DNA from: Lacrimispora sphenoides JCM 1415
GTDB taxonomy: Bacteria; Bacillota; Clostridia; Lachnospirales; Lachnospiraceae
Direction: 5' to 3'
Assembly: GCF_900105615.1 (NCBI RefSeq)
Contig: NZ_LT630003.1
Coordinates: 744,001 to 808,000, forward strand
DNA length: 64,000 nucleotides
The translations under genes were made by a program, and so were the position numbers. Each line of letters opens with the position of its first letter. Position 1 is the first letter of the stretch. Shown here piece by piece: positions 23,483 to 32,180 of the stretch. The notes under the pieces are model-generated. The model made no database searches. It was not told the DNA's origin and saw nothing but the letters and a program-made list of their open reading frames with translations.

Positions 23483-23551
23483 GCTTTGATAGCAGCTATA
23501 AGGTTATGCCCGGTAAATCGGGACTCGCTCGCTATGAGCAAGCATCAAAGC
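23483..23551. other. Structured palindromic segment of unknown nature
   Basis: GCTTTGAT (23483-23490) pairs with ATCAAAGC (23544-23551), enclosing ATAGC/GCTAT and a CCCG/CGGG-type hairpin. It lies 22 bp after the ribU stop. It may be the ribU 3' structure or a repeat; the remaining sequence of the 413-base gap 23160-23572 shows only the CPBP promoter and the hairpin at 23407. Confidence 0.35.
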
Positions 23552-23572
23552 GGATTGTGAATATCCGATTGA

Positions 23573-24241
23573 CTAGATAATACCTTTCATAACCAGGACA
23601 GCCAGAATACAGGTTACTAAGATGATTCCTGCAGCAAGGGTCATACCAAGATTGAAATTCCGCTTTTTTGGTACATCCGTTGAAGCCGGAATCATGAGAT
23701 TGGATTTTCTCAACGTGGTGACTAACGGCTTATAGATAAGAAGCGTCAGGGCTGTGTTGATTCCTCCCTTTAAAAGGTTAAAAGGGACAAATGCAGGGAG
23801 CAGAAGTTTTACCACGGCTTCCCTTGGATATCCCATATAAATTGGGGTGATAAGGTAGTTCCACAAAACCATGACCAGGGTCATGAGTAAGGTACCTGCC
23901 ACCATGCCAAGGAATGCACCCAAAAGGGAATGGCGTTTCTTATAGAGGTAAGCCGCCGGACAGACAAATGCCACCGTGGAAAGAACGTTCATGATCAGTC
24001 CGATGATTCCGGTGCTGCTGATGGTAAACATCTCAACAAAAGACACAATAACGGAGATCATTGCTGCTGACATTGGCCCGAATAGGAAGCCGCCGGTAAG
24101 AATAATAACATCCTTAGGCTCATACTCCAGGAAAGGCAGCATGGGGATCAGAGGGATCCGGATCGCCACAACGGCTACAAAGGCCAGCGCACAAAGCATG
24201 GCCATGAGGGTGAGTTTACTTGTTTGCTTTGTCATATTCAT
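23573..24241 (-). CDS. ribU: ECF transporter substrate-binding (S) component for riboflavin
   Basis: 222 residues, about six membrane helices, with the S-component N-terminal signature A-x-x-x-A-L-A-F-V-A-V-V and the RibU-type F-L-E-Y-E-P-K-D-V-I-I-L-T-G-G-F and G-I-I-G-L-I-M-N-V segments that line the riboflavin pocket. It captures riboflavin at the membrane and works with the shared EcfA/A'/T energising module, encoded elsewhere. The FMN riboswitch and terminator directly upstream on the same strand confirm the substrate class. AGGAGG precedes ATG 24241. Confidence 0.95.
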   Translation of the reverse strand: MNMTKQTSKLTLMAMLCALAFVAVVAIRIPLIPMLPFLEYEPKDVIILTGGFLFGPMSAAMISVIVSFVEMFTISSTGIIGLIMNVLSTVAFVCPAAYLYKKRHSLLGAFLGMVAGTLLMTLVMVLWNYLITPIYMGYPREAVVKLLLPAFVPFNLLKGGINTALTLLIYKPLVTTLRKSNLMIPASTDVPKKRNFNLGMTLAAGIILVTCILAVLVMKGII

Positions 24242-24254
24242 GGTAAAGCCTCCT

Positions 24255-24295
24255 GAAAAATAAGTAACACCTGAAAGTATGCCTTTCAGGTGTTA
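24255..24295 (-). terminator. Riboswitch-controlled terminator before ribU
   Basis: On the minus strand a perfect 13-bp stem (TAACACCTGAAAG/CTTTCAGGTGTTA) is followed by CTTATTTTTC. It lies between the FMN aptamer and the ribU ribosome site, so FMN binding would cause premature termination. Confidence 0.88.
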
Positions 24296-24330
24296 AAAAT
24301 AAACAGGTGTATTATCACTATTTAACACAT

Positions 24331-24436
24331 CTTCTTTCATCCAGACTATACTGTCGGTATTGGAATTACACCAATTCTGCGCAATTGCGCTCGCGGACTT
24401 TACCGCCGGTCGGGAATTTCACCCTGCCCTGAAGAC
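24331..24436 (-). ncRNA. FMN riboswitch (RFN element)
   Basis: The minus strand contains the conserved RFN blocks in order: AGGGCAGGGTGAAATTCCC, GACCGGCGGTAAAGTCCGCG, then TTGGTGTAATTCCAA and GTATAGTCTGGATGAAAGAAG split over the closing strand. It senses FMN and represses ribU through the terminator at 24255-24295. The aptamer is complete. Confidence 0.96.
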
Positions 24437-24461
24437 AACTATATTCAAATGTTCTTGAATT

Positions 24462-24489
24462 ATTATAACATTTTAAAAAATAAATGCAA
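24462..24489 (-). promoter_or_regulatory. Promoter of the FMN riboswitch-ribU transcript
   Basis: On the minus strand TTGCAT (24489-24484), 16-bp spacer, TATAAT (24467-24462), about 25 bp before the aptamer. It is back-to-back with the tRNA promoter. Confidence 0.75.
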
Positions 24490-24496
24490 TATTTTG

Positions 24497-24525
24497 TTGC
24501 AATTTTTTTAATGCTTTGCTATAAT
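24497..24525 (+). promoter_or_regulatory. Promoter of the tRNA-Ala gene
   Basis: TTGCAA at 24497-24502, 17-bp spacer, TATAAT at 24520-24525, nine bases before the mature tRNA 5' end. Confidence 0.85.
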
Positions 24526-24534
24526 AGCGGACAT

Positions 24535-24635
<101 letters not shown>

Positions 24636-24637
24636 AT

Positions 24638-24695
24638 ATGCTCCCTTTTAGGTAGACAGTTGAAATAATAAAGCTGTTTATCTAGAAGGGAGCAT
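24638..24695 (+). repeat. 22-bp inverted repeat (possible insertion-sequence end)
   Basis: Left arm 24638-24659 and right arm 24674-24695 are complementary at 22 positions, three of them G-U. The element starts three bases after the broken tRNA terminator. A short frame following it (ATG at 24701) opens M-N-K-C-G-F-N-R and stops after 16 codons, possibly a decayed transposase start. The remaining sequence 24750-24902 shows only a ribosome site before the PhzF gene. Confidence 0.4.
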
Positions 24696-24902
24696 TTTCT
24701 ATGAACAAATGTGGCTTTAACCGTTATTTTAACCGTAATCTGGTTTTCTAGAAAAAACATAGGCCTCGCCACGACCTAACTGCGCTTTTGGGGAATCCGA
24801 ATCACAGCATCTACACATACAGAAGTGATTTGCTTGCTGGAGAGTACTATATAAAAAACAACTTGTTAAATAAACGCTATGCGGTGAAGAAGGAGAAAGC
24901 AA

Positions 24903-25751
24903 ATGATTTATTATCATGTAGATGTGTTTAGTTCTGAAATTCTGTCAGGGAATGGCTTGACCGTTATATTTCATGAAGAAGATATGAGTGTGCAATTTAT
25001 GCAGGCAATTGCGCAGGAGTTCAAGCAATTTGAGACTATTTTTCTCAGACAGACCGGAGAGAAGCGTTTTCGCGCTAGAATCTTTACTGTGGAAGAGGAA
25101 TTGGATTTTGCCGGGCATCCGATTTTAGGAGCCATGGCAGTAATTCACGAGAGACTGTATGCAGAAATACAAAACGCAACCGCAGTTTTTGAGTTAAACA
25201 ATAAAACCTTGCAAGCGGAATCAGTAAAAATGGAAGGCTATTTTCAAGCTACGATGAATCAGGGGGTACCCGGATTTTTGGGAACTGTTGAGGGTGAATT
25301 GGTCAATATGTTTTTGCATGCACTAAATCTTACAACAGACCATCTTCATCCCACGCTTCCAATGGAGGTTGTTTCAACTGGATTACCATATTTGATTGTT
25401 CCTCTTGCTTCAGGGTTAGAAAAGGCAAAAATCATTACCAAAGACTTTGAGGAACAATTAGAGAAAATTCAAGCTAAATTTGTTTATTTGTTTAGTGTAG
25501 ATAGAATGGAAGGTCGTACTTGGGATAACAGAGGATTGATCGAGGATGTAGCAACCGGCAGTGCAGCTGGTCCGACTGGAGCTTATTTCTATAAATGGAA
25601 TATTTACAATGCTGATGAAGATATATTAATTAATCAAGGTGGTTTTGTAGGAAGACCCAGCAAGATAAAAGTATTTGCGGATCAATCCACAGGACACATT
25701 AAGGTGGCCGGAGATGTTAAGATAATTGCGAAAGGACAACTTTTAATTTAA
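24903..25751 (+). CDS. PhzF-family isomerase/epimerase-like protein
   Basis: 282 residues with the two-domain diaminopimelate-epimerase-like fold of PhzF. The N-terminus Y-Y-H-V-D-V-F-S-S-E-I-L-S-G-N-G-L is typical, the catalytic acid is Glu44 in Q-F-E-T-I-F-L, and the second-domain motif is V-A-T-G-S-A-A-G-P-T-G-A-Y. Aside from PhzF in phenazine synthesis, most members have unknown substrates; no phenazine genes are here. GAAGGAG precedes the ATG. It is AT-richer than the operons on either side and lies just inside the tRNA-bracketed region, which may mean transfer. Confidence 0.85.
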   Translation: MIYYHVDVFSSEILSGNGLTVIFHEEDMSVQFMQAIAQEFKQFETIFLRQTGEKRFRARIFTVEEELDFAGHPILGAMAVIHERLYAEIQNATAVFELNNKTLQAESVKMEGYFQATMNQGVPGFLGTVEGELVNMFLHALNLTTDHLHPTLPMEVVSTGLPYLIVPLASGLEKAKIITKDFEEQLEKIQAKFVYLFSVDRMEGRTWDNRGLIEDVATGSAAGPTGAYFYKWNIYNADEDILINQGGFVGRPSKIKVFADQSTGHIKVAGDVKIIAKGQLLI

Positions 25752-25894
25752 ATATACGCTACTACCAAGGTCTCACTAGATTCAAGAAGTATCTTTTTCA
25801 TACATTCCACACATGTGGAGACGTGTTTTGCCTTGTTTTTATTTGAGCTTTATATATTAAAAAGACAATGATTTTGTATCTGTGCGTCAGCTAC

Positions 25895-25935
25895 AAAAAA
25901 AGGACTCCTATGAATTGATTTTCATAGAAGTCCTT
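25895..25935 (-). terminator. Terminator of kup
   Basis: AAGGACT.CTATGAA stem of about 15 bp with one mismatch, followed on the minus strand by a T-run (25899-25895), 14 bp after the kup stop. It may also serve the convergent PhzF gene. Confidence 0.8.
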
Positions 25936-25948
25936 AACTTTTAACTTA

Positions 25949-27961
25949 TTAACTCTTTTTTCCATCGTTTCTTTTTAAGACAACATGATCTGAATGCCCA
26001 AGAAACATCGGTACCTTTTCAATATAAACATCACTGGTATCAAGTCCAAACCAGTTCGTTGGGGAAGCGGTAAATTTCTGTATGAAGAACTTGGTTCTTA
26101 ACAGAAGAGAGTCCCAGGCGGATAAAGAGGATTCATGGGAAAGGATTTCCTGAATAAACACAAAGCGGAAATCTCCCAGGCTGCGGTTAGGTAAAATGGA
26201 GTATGTGCTGGTCTGTGGTTCTATTTCCTTATTCTTTACCAAATCTGTTGATATCTGCCTTAAAAAAACATTCAGACTCTGATCGATGCGGAATCCAAGC
26301 TTTAAATCTATTTTCATAATATTGGACGTATTAAAGTTTTCAACCGCATATTCAGCCTGATAAGGTTCATCTGTTACAGAAACGTTTACAAACCAGTAGA
26401 CGTCCGCTTTTTTGGGGCGTTTATCTAAAAGGAAGTACATGATTTTACGTTCGATTTCCTTTGGTTTAGAACAGTTACTTAAGCATACAAGGTTGCTGGC
26501 GTATTTTGGAACTTCTGGATCAGTACATAGCTGGCTTAGCTGCGGAATGTAGCTTTTAATCGGTACATACTCCACGTAGCGCATCTTTATAATATGAGAC
26601 CTGTCCCAGAGATACATAACAAATAAGATGGTAACTGCAATAATGACAGCAACAAATCCACCATGGAAAAATTTAAGAATGTTTGCCAGGAAGAAAGAAA
26701 CTTCAAAACTCATAAAGAAAACAAGCATGATGACCGCAAGCACAATGGGTGTCTTTTTCTTCAGCATATAGTTAAATAACAGAATGGTTGTCATAAGCAT
26801 GGTAACTGTTATGGCAAGACCATACGCGGATTCCATTTTCTCGGAACTTTGAAAGTAAAGAACGATTCCGATACAGACAAAGCATAAAATCCGGTTGATT
26901 GCAGGAATGTAAAGCTGGCCCTTTAAATGGGAAGGATATAACGTATGAAGTTTTGGAAACAGATTCAGTTTGATTGCTTCCGATACAAGGGTAAAGGAAC
27001 CTGAAATCAAGGCTTGTGATGCGATAATGGCGGCAAAAGTAGAAATTACGATACCATATATCAGCATACCATGAGGGATCATCTGATAAAAAGGATTGAT
27101 GTCCTCTATTAAGGCATGAGCAGGATTACCTTTTGCAGATAAAACCCATGCACCCTGTCCAAAATAGTTCAGCAATAAACATATTTTAACAAATGGCCAT
27201 GTAAAATAGATATTTTTTCTTCCTACATGTCCCATATCCGAGTAGAGTGCTTCTGCTCCGGTAGAACATAAAAATATGCTTCCCAGAATAAAAAAGCCAA
27301 GCTTGTTATCGTCGCTGAACAGGATATTGATTGCATAATGAGGGGACAATGCGCGCAGCAGGAATGGATTTCCCACTAAATTGATAATACCAAAAAAAGC
27401 CAGGCTGCAGAACCATAAAAACATAATGGGACCAAACAGTTTTCCAATAAATTCAGTGCCTATATGCTGGATAAAAAACAGGACGCAGATAATGAAAATA
27501 ACAAGTAAAACAATATTTTTCTGGCTATTGCCAAAAAGATCTTGAAAGACTGGGAGCAGTTTGAGTCCCTCAACGGCTGATGTAACGGTTACTGCCGGTG
27601 TCAGCATTCCATCAGCTAGCAGTGCAGAACCTCCGATCATGGCAGGTATGATCAACCACCTGGAACGGCTTCTGACAAGTGTATAAAGTGAGAAGATGCC
27701 ACCTTCTCCATTGTTGTCTGCCTTTAGTGTAATGCAAACATATTTTATGCTTGTTAAAATCGTGAGTGTCCAGAATACCAGAGATAAGGTCCCCAGAATA
27801 AAATTTTCTGAAACATGTTGGATTCCGCCATTCCCGAAAATAACGGATTTCATAACATAAAGCGGTGAAGTACCGATATCTCCGTATACGACACCTAATG
27901 TTACCAGAGTTCCTCCAAGTGTTAATTTTGAAATGTCAGAGTGTTTTGATGATAATTCCAT
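25949..27961 (-). CDS. kup: Kup-family potassium transporter
   Basis: 670 residues. About 12 membrane helices span residues 15-460, with the conserved start G-V-V-Y-G-D-I-G-T-S-P-L-Y-V and the downstream G-G-I-F-S-L-Y-T-L-V and A-D-G-M-L-T-P-A-V-T-V-T-S-A-V-E-G-L segments that form the ion path. A cytoplasmic C-terminal domain of about 200 residues follows. Family members import K+ with H+, and several Firmicute members are inhibited by c-di-AMP. It is alone in its transcription unit. It has no neighbour with a related job; a KimA-like K+ importer lies at 7222. Confidence 0.93.
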   Translation of the reverse strand: MELSSKHSDISKLTLGGTLVTLGVVYGDIGTSPLYVMKSVIFGNGGIQHVSENFILGTLSLVFWTLTILTSIKYVCITLKADNNGEGGIFSLYTLVRSRSRWLIIPAMIGGSALLADGMLTPAVTVTSAVEGLKLLPVFQDLFGNSQKNIVLLVIFIICVLFFIQHIGTEFIGKLFGPIMFLWFCSLAFFGIINLVGNPFLLRALSPHYAINILFSDDNKLGFFILGSIFLCSTGAEALYSDMGHVGRKNIYFTWPFVKICLLLNYFGQGAWVLSAKGNPAHALIEDINPFYQMIPHGMLIYGIVISTFAAIIASQALISGSFTLVSEAIKLNLFPKLHTLYPSHLKGQLYIPAINRILCFVCIGIVLYFQSSEKMESAYGLAITVTMLMTTILLFNYMLKKKTPIVLAVIMLVFFMSFEVSFFLANILKFFHGGFVAVIIAVTILFVMYLWDRSHIIKMRYVEYVPIKSYIPQLSQLCTDPEVPKYASNLVCLSNCSKPKEIERKIMYFLLDKRPKKADVYWFVNVSVTDEPYQAEYAVENFNTSNIMKIDLKLGFRIDQSLNVFLRQISTDLVKNKEIEPQTSTYSILPNRSLGDFRFVFIQEILSHESSLSAWDSLLLRTKFFIQKFTASPTNWFGLDTSDVYIEKVPMFLGHSDHVVLKRNDGKKS

Positions 27962-28092
27962 GATATCCCCTTTGCTATATTTTGCTTTTTTGTAAAAAAG
28001 TCAAAAAAAAACCCCTGCTGTAACATAAACATTACAACAAAAGTCTTGTTACTTCGTTGCGATGCAGATTATAGTATGCTTAAAAAGCGTTG

Positions 28093-28120
28093 ATTATAAT
28101 CGTATTGATGCTATCGCAAA
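28093..28120 (-). promoter_or_regulatory. Possible kup promoter; otherwise gene-free gap
   Basis: On the minus strand TTTGCG (28120-28115), 16-bp spacer, TATAAT (28098-28093), followed by a second TATAAT about 25 bp on. The kup leader then has GTAACA/TGTTAC pairing (28052-28020) and a T9 run (28011-28003) separated by CAGCAGGGG, which is not a clean terminator. The rest of the 553-base gap 27962-28514 shows no coding frame that I trust. Confidence 0.45.
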
Positions 28121-28514
28121 CACTTATTCAGTGCAAACTACTCCCTTTTGATATGGGTATTTTACAAGAAAGAATTAGGTATGTCAAATTAAATATTCCT
28201 TAAGCTGAATGCGAAGCTGTTAAATTGTGCAGGATTTGGCGGCAGACAGCATCAAGTACTTCTTTCTGCTAATGTGAAGCCATTGGTCCTGATTATTGTA
28301 TGCTAGCACTAATCCTCCTTATTTTCAATAGTTCCTATGAAATATATTTGCTAGACAAATGTGAAAGCCTCTTATTTAATCATAATTATAAATCGCTTAT
28401 AAGGGGAATTTTGTAAAACGTATGGAAGACTGACCGGATAAATGGGTTGATTGTATTTATGTCAGCAGTAGCAATGAAAAAGTACTTAAGTGTGGAGCGA
28501 AATGGAGAGAATAT

Positions 28515-28721
28515 ATGAGAAATATGGTTTTAATGATCTTAGATGTTCAGAACGCATTGATTCAGGCATACCCTTACTATGAGCAGAATGTAATTGATAA
28601 TATGAATAAACGGATTGCTTGTATATGCCAGACTGCGACACGATACAGGGACTCAATGGGGAACAAAGCGCTATATGAACATGGAGCATCTGAAAGAATT
28701 GGATCTCCAGAACCAGTCTAA
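28515..28721 (+). pseudogene. Remnant of an isochorismatase-family gene
   Basis: The 68-residue frame begins V-L-M-I-L-D-V-Q-N-A-L-I-Q-A-Y-P-Y-Y-E-Q-N-V-I-D-N, matching the N-terminus and catalytic Asp region (D-V-Q-N) of isochorismatase-like hydrolases, which are normally about 180 residues. After about residue 38 the family pattern stops and the frame ends. The Lys and Cys of the catalytic triad are missing. GGAGAG precedes the ATG. I read it as a decayed gene, not a working small protein. Confidence 0.5.
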
Positions 28722-28748
28722 TATCATAGCCGGCTGTCTACCGGCTAC

Positions 28749-28940
28749 TCATCTCCAATAATTCAAGCGATTTTCTTCGCAATATTTCGTTCTTATACAT
28801 GTTGATTCGAATTTCTTGATTTCTCGCCAAGAATCATGAGAAACATACTTAGAGGCATTGAGCCATGGAGGAATCTCACAGTCGACCAGATGGAAAATGT
28901 CAGGATTTATAAATCCGTGATGATTGGTAATTGATACTTT
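28749..28940 (-). pseudogene. In-frame open segment after the Dabb gene's stop codon
   Basis: Immediately after the TAA of the Dabb gene (28943-28941) the same frame stays open for 63 codons to a TGA at 28751-28749. The reading looks protein-like (I-N-P-D-I-F-H-L-V-D-C-E-I-P-P-W-L-N and S-W-R-E-I-K-K-F, ending N-Y-W-R). It has no start codon of its own. It may be the tail of a formerly longer protein split by a nonsense mutation, or another gene's remnant. I do not recognise the family. Confidence 0.35.
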
Positions 28941-29225
28941 TTATCTGCAATCAAAAATAGTCTTGGCTGCAAGATATTTCCCGAAATCATCCTTCCACTT
29001 TTGGTGAATCTCTGATGAATCCCATACATTCAGAATCTCCGGTTCAAAAACCATTTGTATCATTAAATCATGGCGGTTTGCCCTGTCAATACAAGATGAA
29101 AACGTCTGAACCTGTTGGATTCCAGGTATCTCAGTTGCACGTAAAAACAGATCATTAATTTGGCTGATTAATTCTTCTTTATTAGAAATAGTATCTAGAA
29201 ATTTTACAATGATATAGTGTGTCAT
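28941..29225 (-). CDS. Dabb (stress-responsive A/B barrel) domain protein
   Basis: 94 residues, the size of one Dabb ferredoxin-like dimeric barrel: a first strand H-Y-I-I-V-K-F-L-D, a helix, V-Q-T-F-S-S-C-I-D-R-A-N-R-H-D-L-M-I-Q-M-V-F-E-P, and the final helix H-Q-K-W-K-D-D-F-G-K-Y-L-A. Members are small, often of unknown function; some are cyclases or monooxygenase-like. GGGAGG precedes ATG 29225. The frame continues protein-like beyond its stop (see 28749-28940). It is divergent from the oxidoreductase operon at 29573. Confidence 0.75.
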   Translation of the reverse strand: MTHYIIVKFLDTISNKEELISQINDLFLRATEIPGIQQVQTFSSCIDRANRHDLMIQMVFEPEILNVWDSSEIHQKWKDDFGKYLAAKTIFDCR

Positions 29226-29515
29226 AGTGCCTCCCTATTATATAGTTTTATTTTATAATAGCACATTTTATAGTTATTGAAAATAAAAGTTTTTTATTAT
29301 GGCAGAAAGAGGAGAATACAAAATAGTAAATTAATTAATAGTCAAAAATATTATGCCGGGGCGGTTATAGTCCGATGATTCTGCAAAATAAAAGAAAATC
29401 CCTCAAGCTGGTCCAGTGATTGGTCTGTCAAATTATGAATTTTAAAATATTTTGTTGAAATAAATAAAAAATTAACAAACTTAATGCAGATATTTCGTGC
29501 TTATTAAGAGGAATA

Positions 29516-29544
29516 TTGATAATATTGCGAAAATAAGATATAAT
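29516..29544 (+). promoter_or_regulatory. Promoter of the 2-oxoacid oxidoreductase operon
   Basis: TTGATA at 29516-29521, 17-bp spacer, TATAAT at 29539-29544, 28 bp before the start. The gap 29226-29572 is otherwise AT-rich and featureless. Confidence 0.75.
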
Positions 29545-29572
29545 TAGTCAAAATTCTAAAGGAGGAAAGTCT

Positions 29573-31240
29573 ATGTATAATATTCTGATTGGTGGTGCTG
29601 CCGGGCAGGGCATTGACACCACGGTCGCAATTCTGGAAAAGCTGCTGAAGCATTCCGGATATTATATCTATACCACCAGAGATTTCATGTCCCGCGTGCG
29701 CGGCGGGCACAATTTTTCCCTGCTTCGCTTCGGGACGGAGGAAATAACCTCACACAGCGATGTTTTGGATGGGATTGTAGCCTTAAATGAGGAAACCATT
29801 GATTTGCATAAGCATAAACTGACGGCCAAAGGATTTATATTATGTGACAGCAGCTTTGCTTATCCGGATGAGGATTCCAGAATTATTAAGCTTCCCATGA
29901 ATAAAATAGCGAAAGAACTGGGGAATGTGAAGGCTTCCGGCAGCGTGGCGGTGGGCGCGGTATTGAAGCTCTTTGGCGAGCCATTTACATATGCAGGTGA
30001 AGTCATGGCCAGTGTCATGAAGAAAGAGATCCTTGAGGTCAATGTAAAGGCGGCTGAAGCAGGCTACACAGCCGTTGATGCGAAATTTAAGCATCTGGAT
30101 GGCGGCTATAAGGAATACATGCTCATTTCTGGCAGCAAGGCCCTGGGACTTGGTGCGGTGGCCGGTGGGCTTAAGTTTTATTCCGCTTATCCCATGTCTC
30201 CTTCCACGGCTGTTTTGGAATATCTGGCTTCTGTGGGACATGAGGCTGGGATCGTGGTGGAGCAGGCGGAAGATGAGATCGCTGCGGTCAATATGGCATT
30301 GGGTGCTTCCTTTGCGGGAGCAAGGGCCATGACCGGGACCAGCGGAGGCGGCTTCTGCTTAAAGGTAGAAGCGCTGGGATTTTCCGGCATTGCGGAGATT
30401 CCTCTGGTGGCCGTGGATGTGCAGAGACCCGGCCCGGCGACCGGTCTCCCCACAAGAACAGAGCAAAGCGATTTAAAGTTCGTTATTTCTGCATCACAGG
30501 GGGAATTCCCCAGACTGGTCATAGCTTTGAGAAATCATGAGGATGCTTTTTATCAGACTTTCCGGGCGCTGAACCTGGCTGAAAAATACCAGATTCCCGT
30601 CATACTGCTCAGTGATCAATATCTGGGAGATACAACGGCTTGTGTAAAGCCCTTTGACACATCCGGGCTGGAACTGGTCAGCCATGCAAATGAAGCAGAA
30701 GGGGAGTATCTGCGTTACAGGATAACGGAGGACGGTATCTCTCCCAGGCTTATCCCGGGACTGACCAGCCATCTTGTGGCCGCTGACAGTGATGAGCATG
30801 ATGAAAGAGGCTGGATAACGGAATCGGCAGAAGTCAGGAATCAAATGGTAGATAAGAGGATGAGAAAATTAAAGGGCCTTATCCAGGAGCTGTCGGAGCC
30901 GGAGTTTATGGGAGAAGAGCAGTGCGAAATCCTTCTCCTGGGCTGGGGGTCTACCTATGGTCCCATCAGGGAGGCCGTATCCCTGCTGAATAAAAGCGGG
31001 GATGGAAGATATGGAGCTTTGGTATTTGGAGACATTTATCCCCTTCCTCAGGAAAAACTGAACATCTATGCAAAGGGCAGGGCCTTAATCAACGTGGAAC
31101 AGAATGCCACGGGCCAGTTGGCCTCTCTCATAAGGGAGCAGACAGGCATAGAATGCCATAAAAGCATCTTGAAATATGACGGCAGACAGATATCCGGAGA
31201 AGAAATTGCAAAGCAGGTGTTGGAAGGAGGTTCCAAGTAG
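29573..31240 (+). CDS. 2-oxoacid:ferredoxin oxidoreductase, fused gamma-alpha subunit
   Basis: 555 residues. Residues 1-180 are the gamma (OFOR CoA-site/Rossmann) domain beginning G-G-A-A-G-Q-G-I-D-T-T, with S-R-V-R-G-G-H-N-F. Residues about 185-555 are the alpha pyrimidine-binding and transketolase-C-like domains (Y-P-M-S-P-S-T-A-V-L-E-Y-L, Q-A-E-D-E-I-A-A-V-N-M-A, T-S-G-G-G-F, V-D-V-Q-R-P-G-P-A-T-G-L-P-T). With the beta subunit next door it oxidatively decarboxylates a 2-oxoacid to acyl-CoA, reducing ferredoxin. The gamma-alpha fusion is typical of the KorA/IorA-like two-subunit type. The gene ends in TAG and the beta subunit starts on the next base. Substrate (2-oxoglutarate, branched 2-oxoacid or other) cannot be read. 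Confidence 0.92.
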   Translation: MYNILIGGAAGQGIDTTVAILEKLLKHSGYYIYTTRDFMSRVRGGHNFSLLRFGTEEITSHSDVLDGIVALNEETIDLHKHKLTAKGFILCDSSFAYPDEDSRIIKLPMNKIAKELGNVKASGSVAVGAVLKLFGEPFTYAGEVMASVMKKEILEVNVKAAEAGYTAVDAKFKHLDGGYKEYMLISGSKALGLGAVAGGLKFYSAYPMSPSTAVLEYLASVGHEAGIVVEQAEDEIAAVNMALGASFAGARAMTGTSGGGFCLKVEALGFSGIAEIPLVAVDVQRPGPATGLPTRTEQSDLKFVISASQGEFPRLVIALRNHEDAFYQTFRALNLAEKYQIPVILLSDQYLGDTTACVKPFDTSGLELVSHANEAEGEYLRYRITEDGISPRLIPGLTSHLVAADSDEHDERGWITESAEVRNQMVDKRMRKLKGLIQELSEPEFMGEEQCEILLLGWGSTYGPIREAVSLLNKSGDGRYGALVFGDIYPLPQEKLNIYAKGRALINVEQNATGQLASLIREQTGIECHKSILKYDGRQISGEEIAKQVLEGGSK

Positions 31241-32086
31241 ATGGATAAATTCACAACTTATGAAACAGCCTGGTGTCCGGGGTGCGGAAATTTCTCCATA
31301 TTAAACAGTCTGAAAACGGCGTTGGAGGAGCTGGGCATAGAGCCAAATAAAGTGCTGATGGTGGCAGGAATCGGTCAGGCAGCGAAAACGCCTCAGTATT
31401 TAAGTGCCAACAGCTTCTGCGGGCTTCACGGAAGGGCACTTCCGGCTGCAGTTGCCGCCAAGATTGCCAATGAAGAGCTCACTGTCATAGTAAATTCCGG
31501 AGACGGGGACTCTTACGGTGAAGGAGGCAACCATTTTATTCACAACATAAGAAGGAATGTCAATATCGCACATTTTGTTCATGACAATCAGATATACGGC
31601 CTGACCAAGGGGCAGGCATCGCCCACCAGCGGTGAAGGGCTCATTACGGGAGTTCAGACCGACGGCAACAGAAATACGCCCTTAAATCCAGTGCTCCTGG
31701 CCATTGCTTCGGGAGCGGGATTTGTTGCGAGAGGCTTCAGCGGTGATTCAAAACAGCTGGTGAGCATCATGAAGGAGGCCATCCTTTATCCAGGGTATGC
31801 GTTTGTGGATATCCTGCAGCCCTGCATCAGCTTCAACAAAATCAATACCTTTGCCTATTATAAAAATATGGCGGCGCCTCTTGGAGACGATTATGACCCC
31901 ACGGATCGGCTGGAAGCCATTAAAATATCGATGGAAGTCAGTGAAAAAATCCCCACCGGCATCCTCTATCGGGAAGAAAAAATGGAGTTCCATAGAAAAA
32001 ACAGGCTTTTAAAAGACGGACTGCCACTGATAGAACAAAAAACAGAGGAAAGCGTGCTCAAGGACCTGATTCACAGCTTTATATAA
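31241..32086 (+). CDS. 2-oxoacid:ferredoxin oxidoreductase, beta subunit
   Basis: 281 residues. It binds thiamine diphosphate (G-D-G-D-S-Y-G-E-G-G-N-H-F-I-H-N-I-R-R-N, D-N-Q-I-Y-G-L-T-K-G-Q-A-S-P-T) and a [4Fe-4S] cluster through C12 and C15 (W-C-P-G-C-G-N-F) and C195. The usual third Cys in G-I-G-C is Gln46 here (G-I-G-Q-A-A-K); Cys60 in S-F-C-G-L-H-G-R might substitute. It starts on the base after the alpha stop, with GGAAGGAGG inside the alpha 3' end, so translation is coupled. No delta (ferredoxin) subunit is present. Confidence 0.92.
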   Translation: MDKFTTYETAWCPGCGNFSILNSLKTALEELGIEPNKVLMVAGIGQAAKTPQYLSANSFCGLHGRALPAAVAAKIANEELTVIVNSGDGDSYGEGGNHFIHNIRRNVNIAHFVHDNQIYGLTKGQASPTSGEGLITGVQTDGNRNTPLNPVLLAIASGAGFVARGFSGDSKQLVSIMKEAILYPGYAFVDILQPCISFNKINTFAYYKNMAAPLGDDYDPTDRLEAIKISMEVSEKIPTGILYREEKMEFHRKNRLLKDGLPLIEQKTEESVLKDLIHSFI

Positions 32087-32101
32087 TTCTATGAAATAAG
32101 C

Positions 32102-32131
32102 TTGCTGCATTATTTCCTATAACTGTATAAT
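32102..32131 (+). promoter_or_regulatory. Promoter of the beta-propeller gene
   Basis: TTGCTG at 32102-32107, 18-bp spacer, TATAAT at 32126-32131, 50 bp before the start codon. Confidence 0.6.
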
Positions 32132-32180
32132 CTTAACAATCATGAATATAATGTAATAAAAAAATTCCTGGAAAAAGCCA

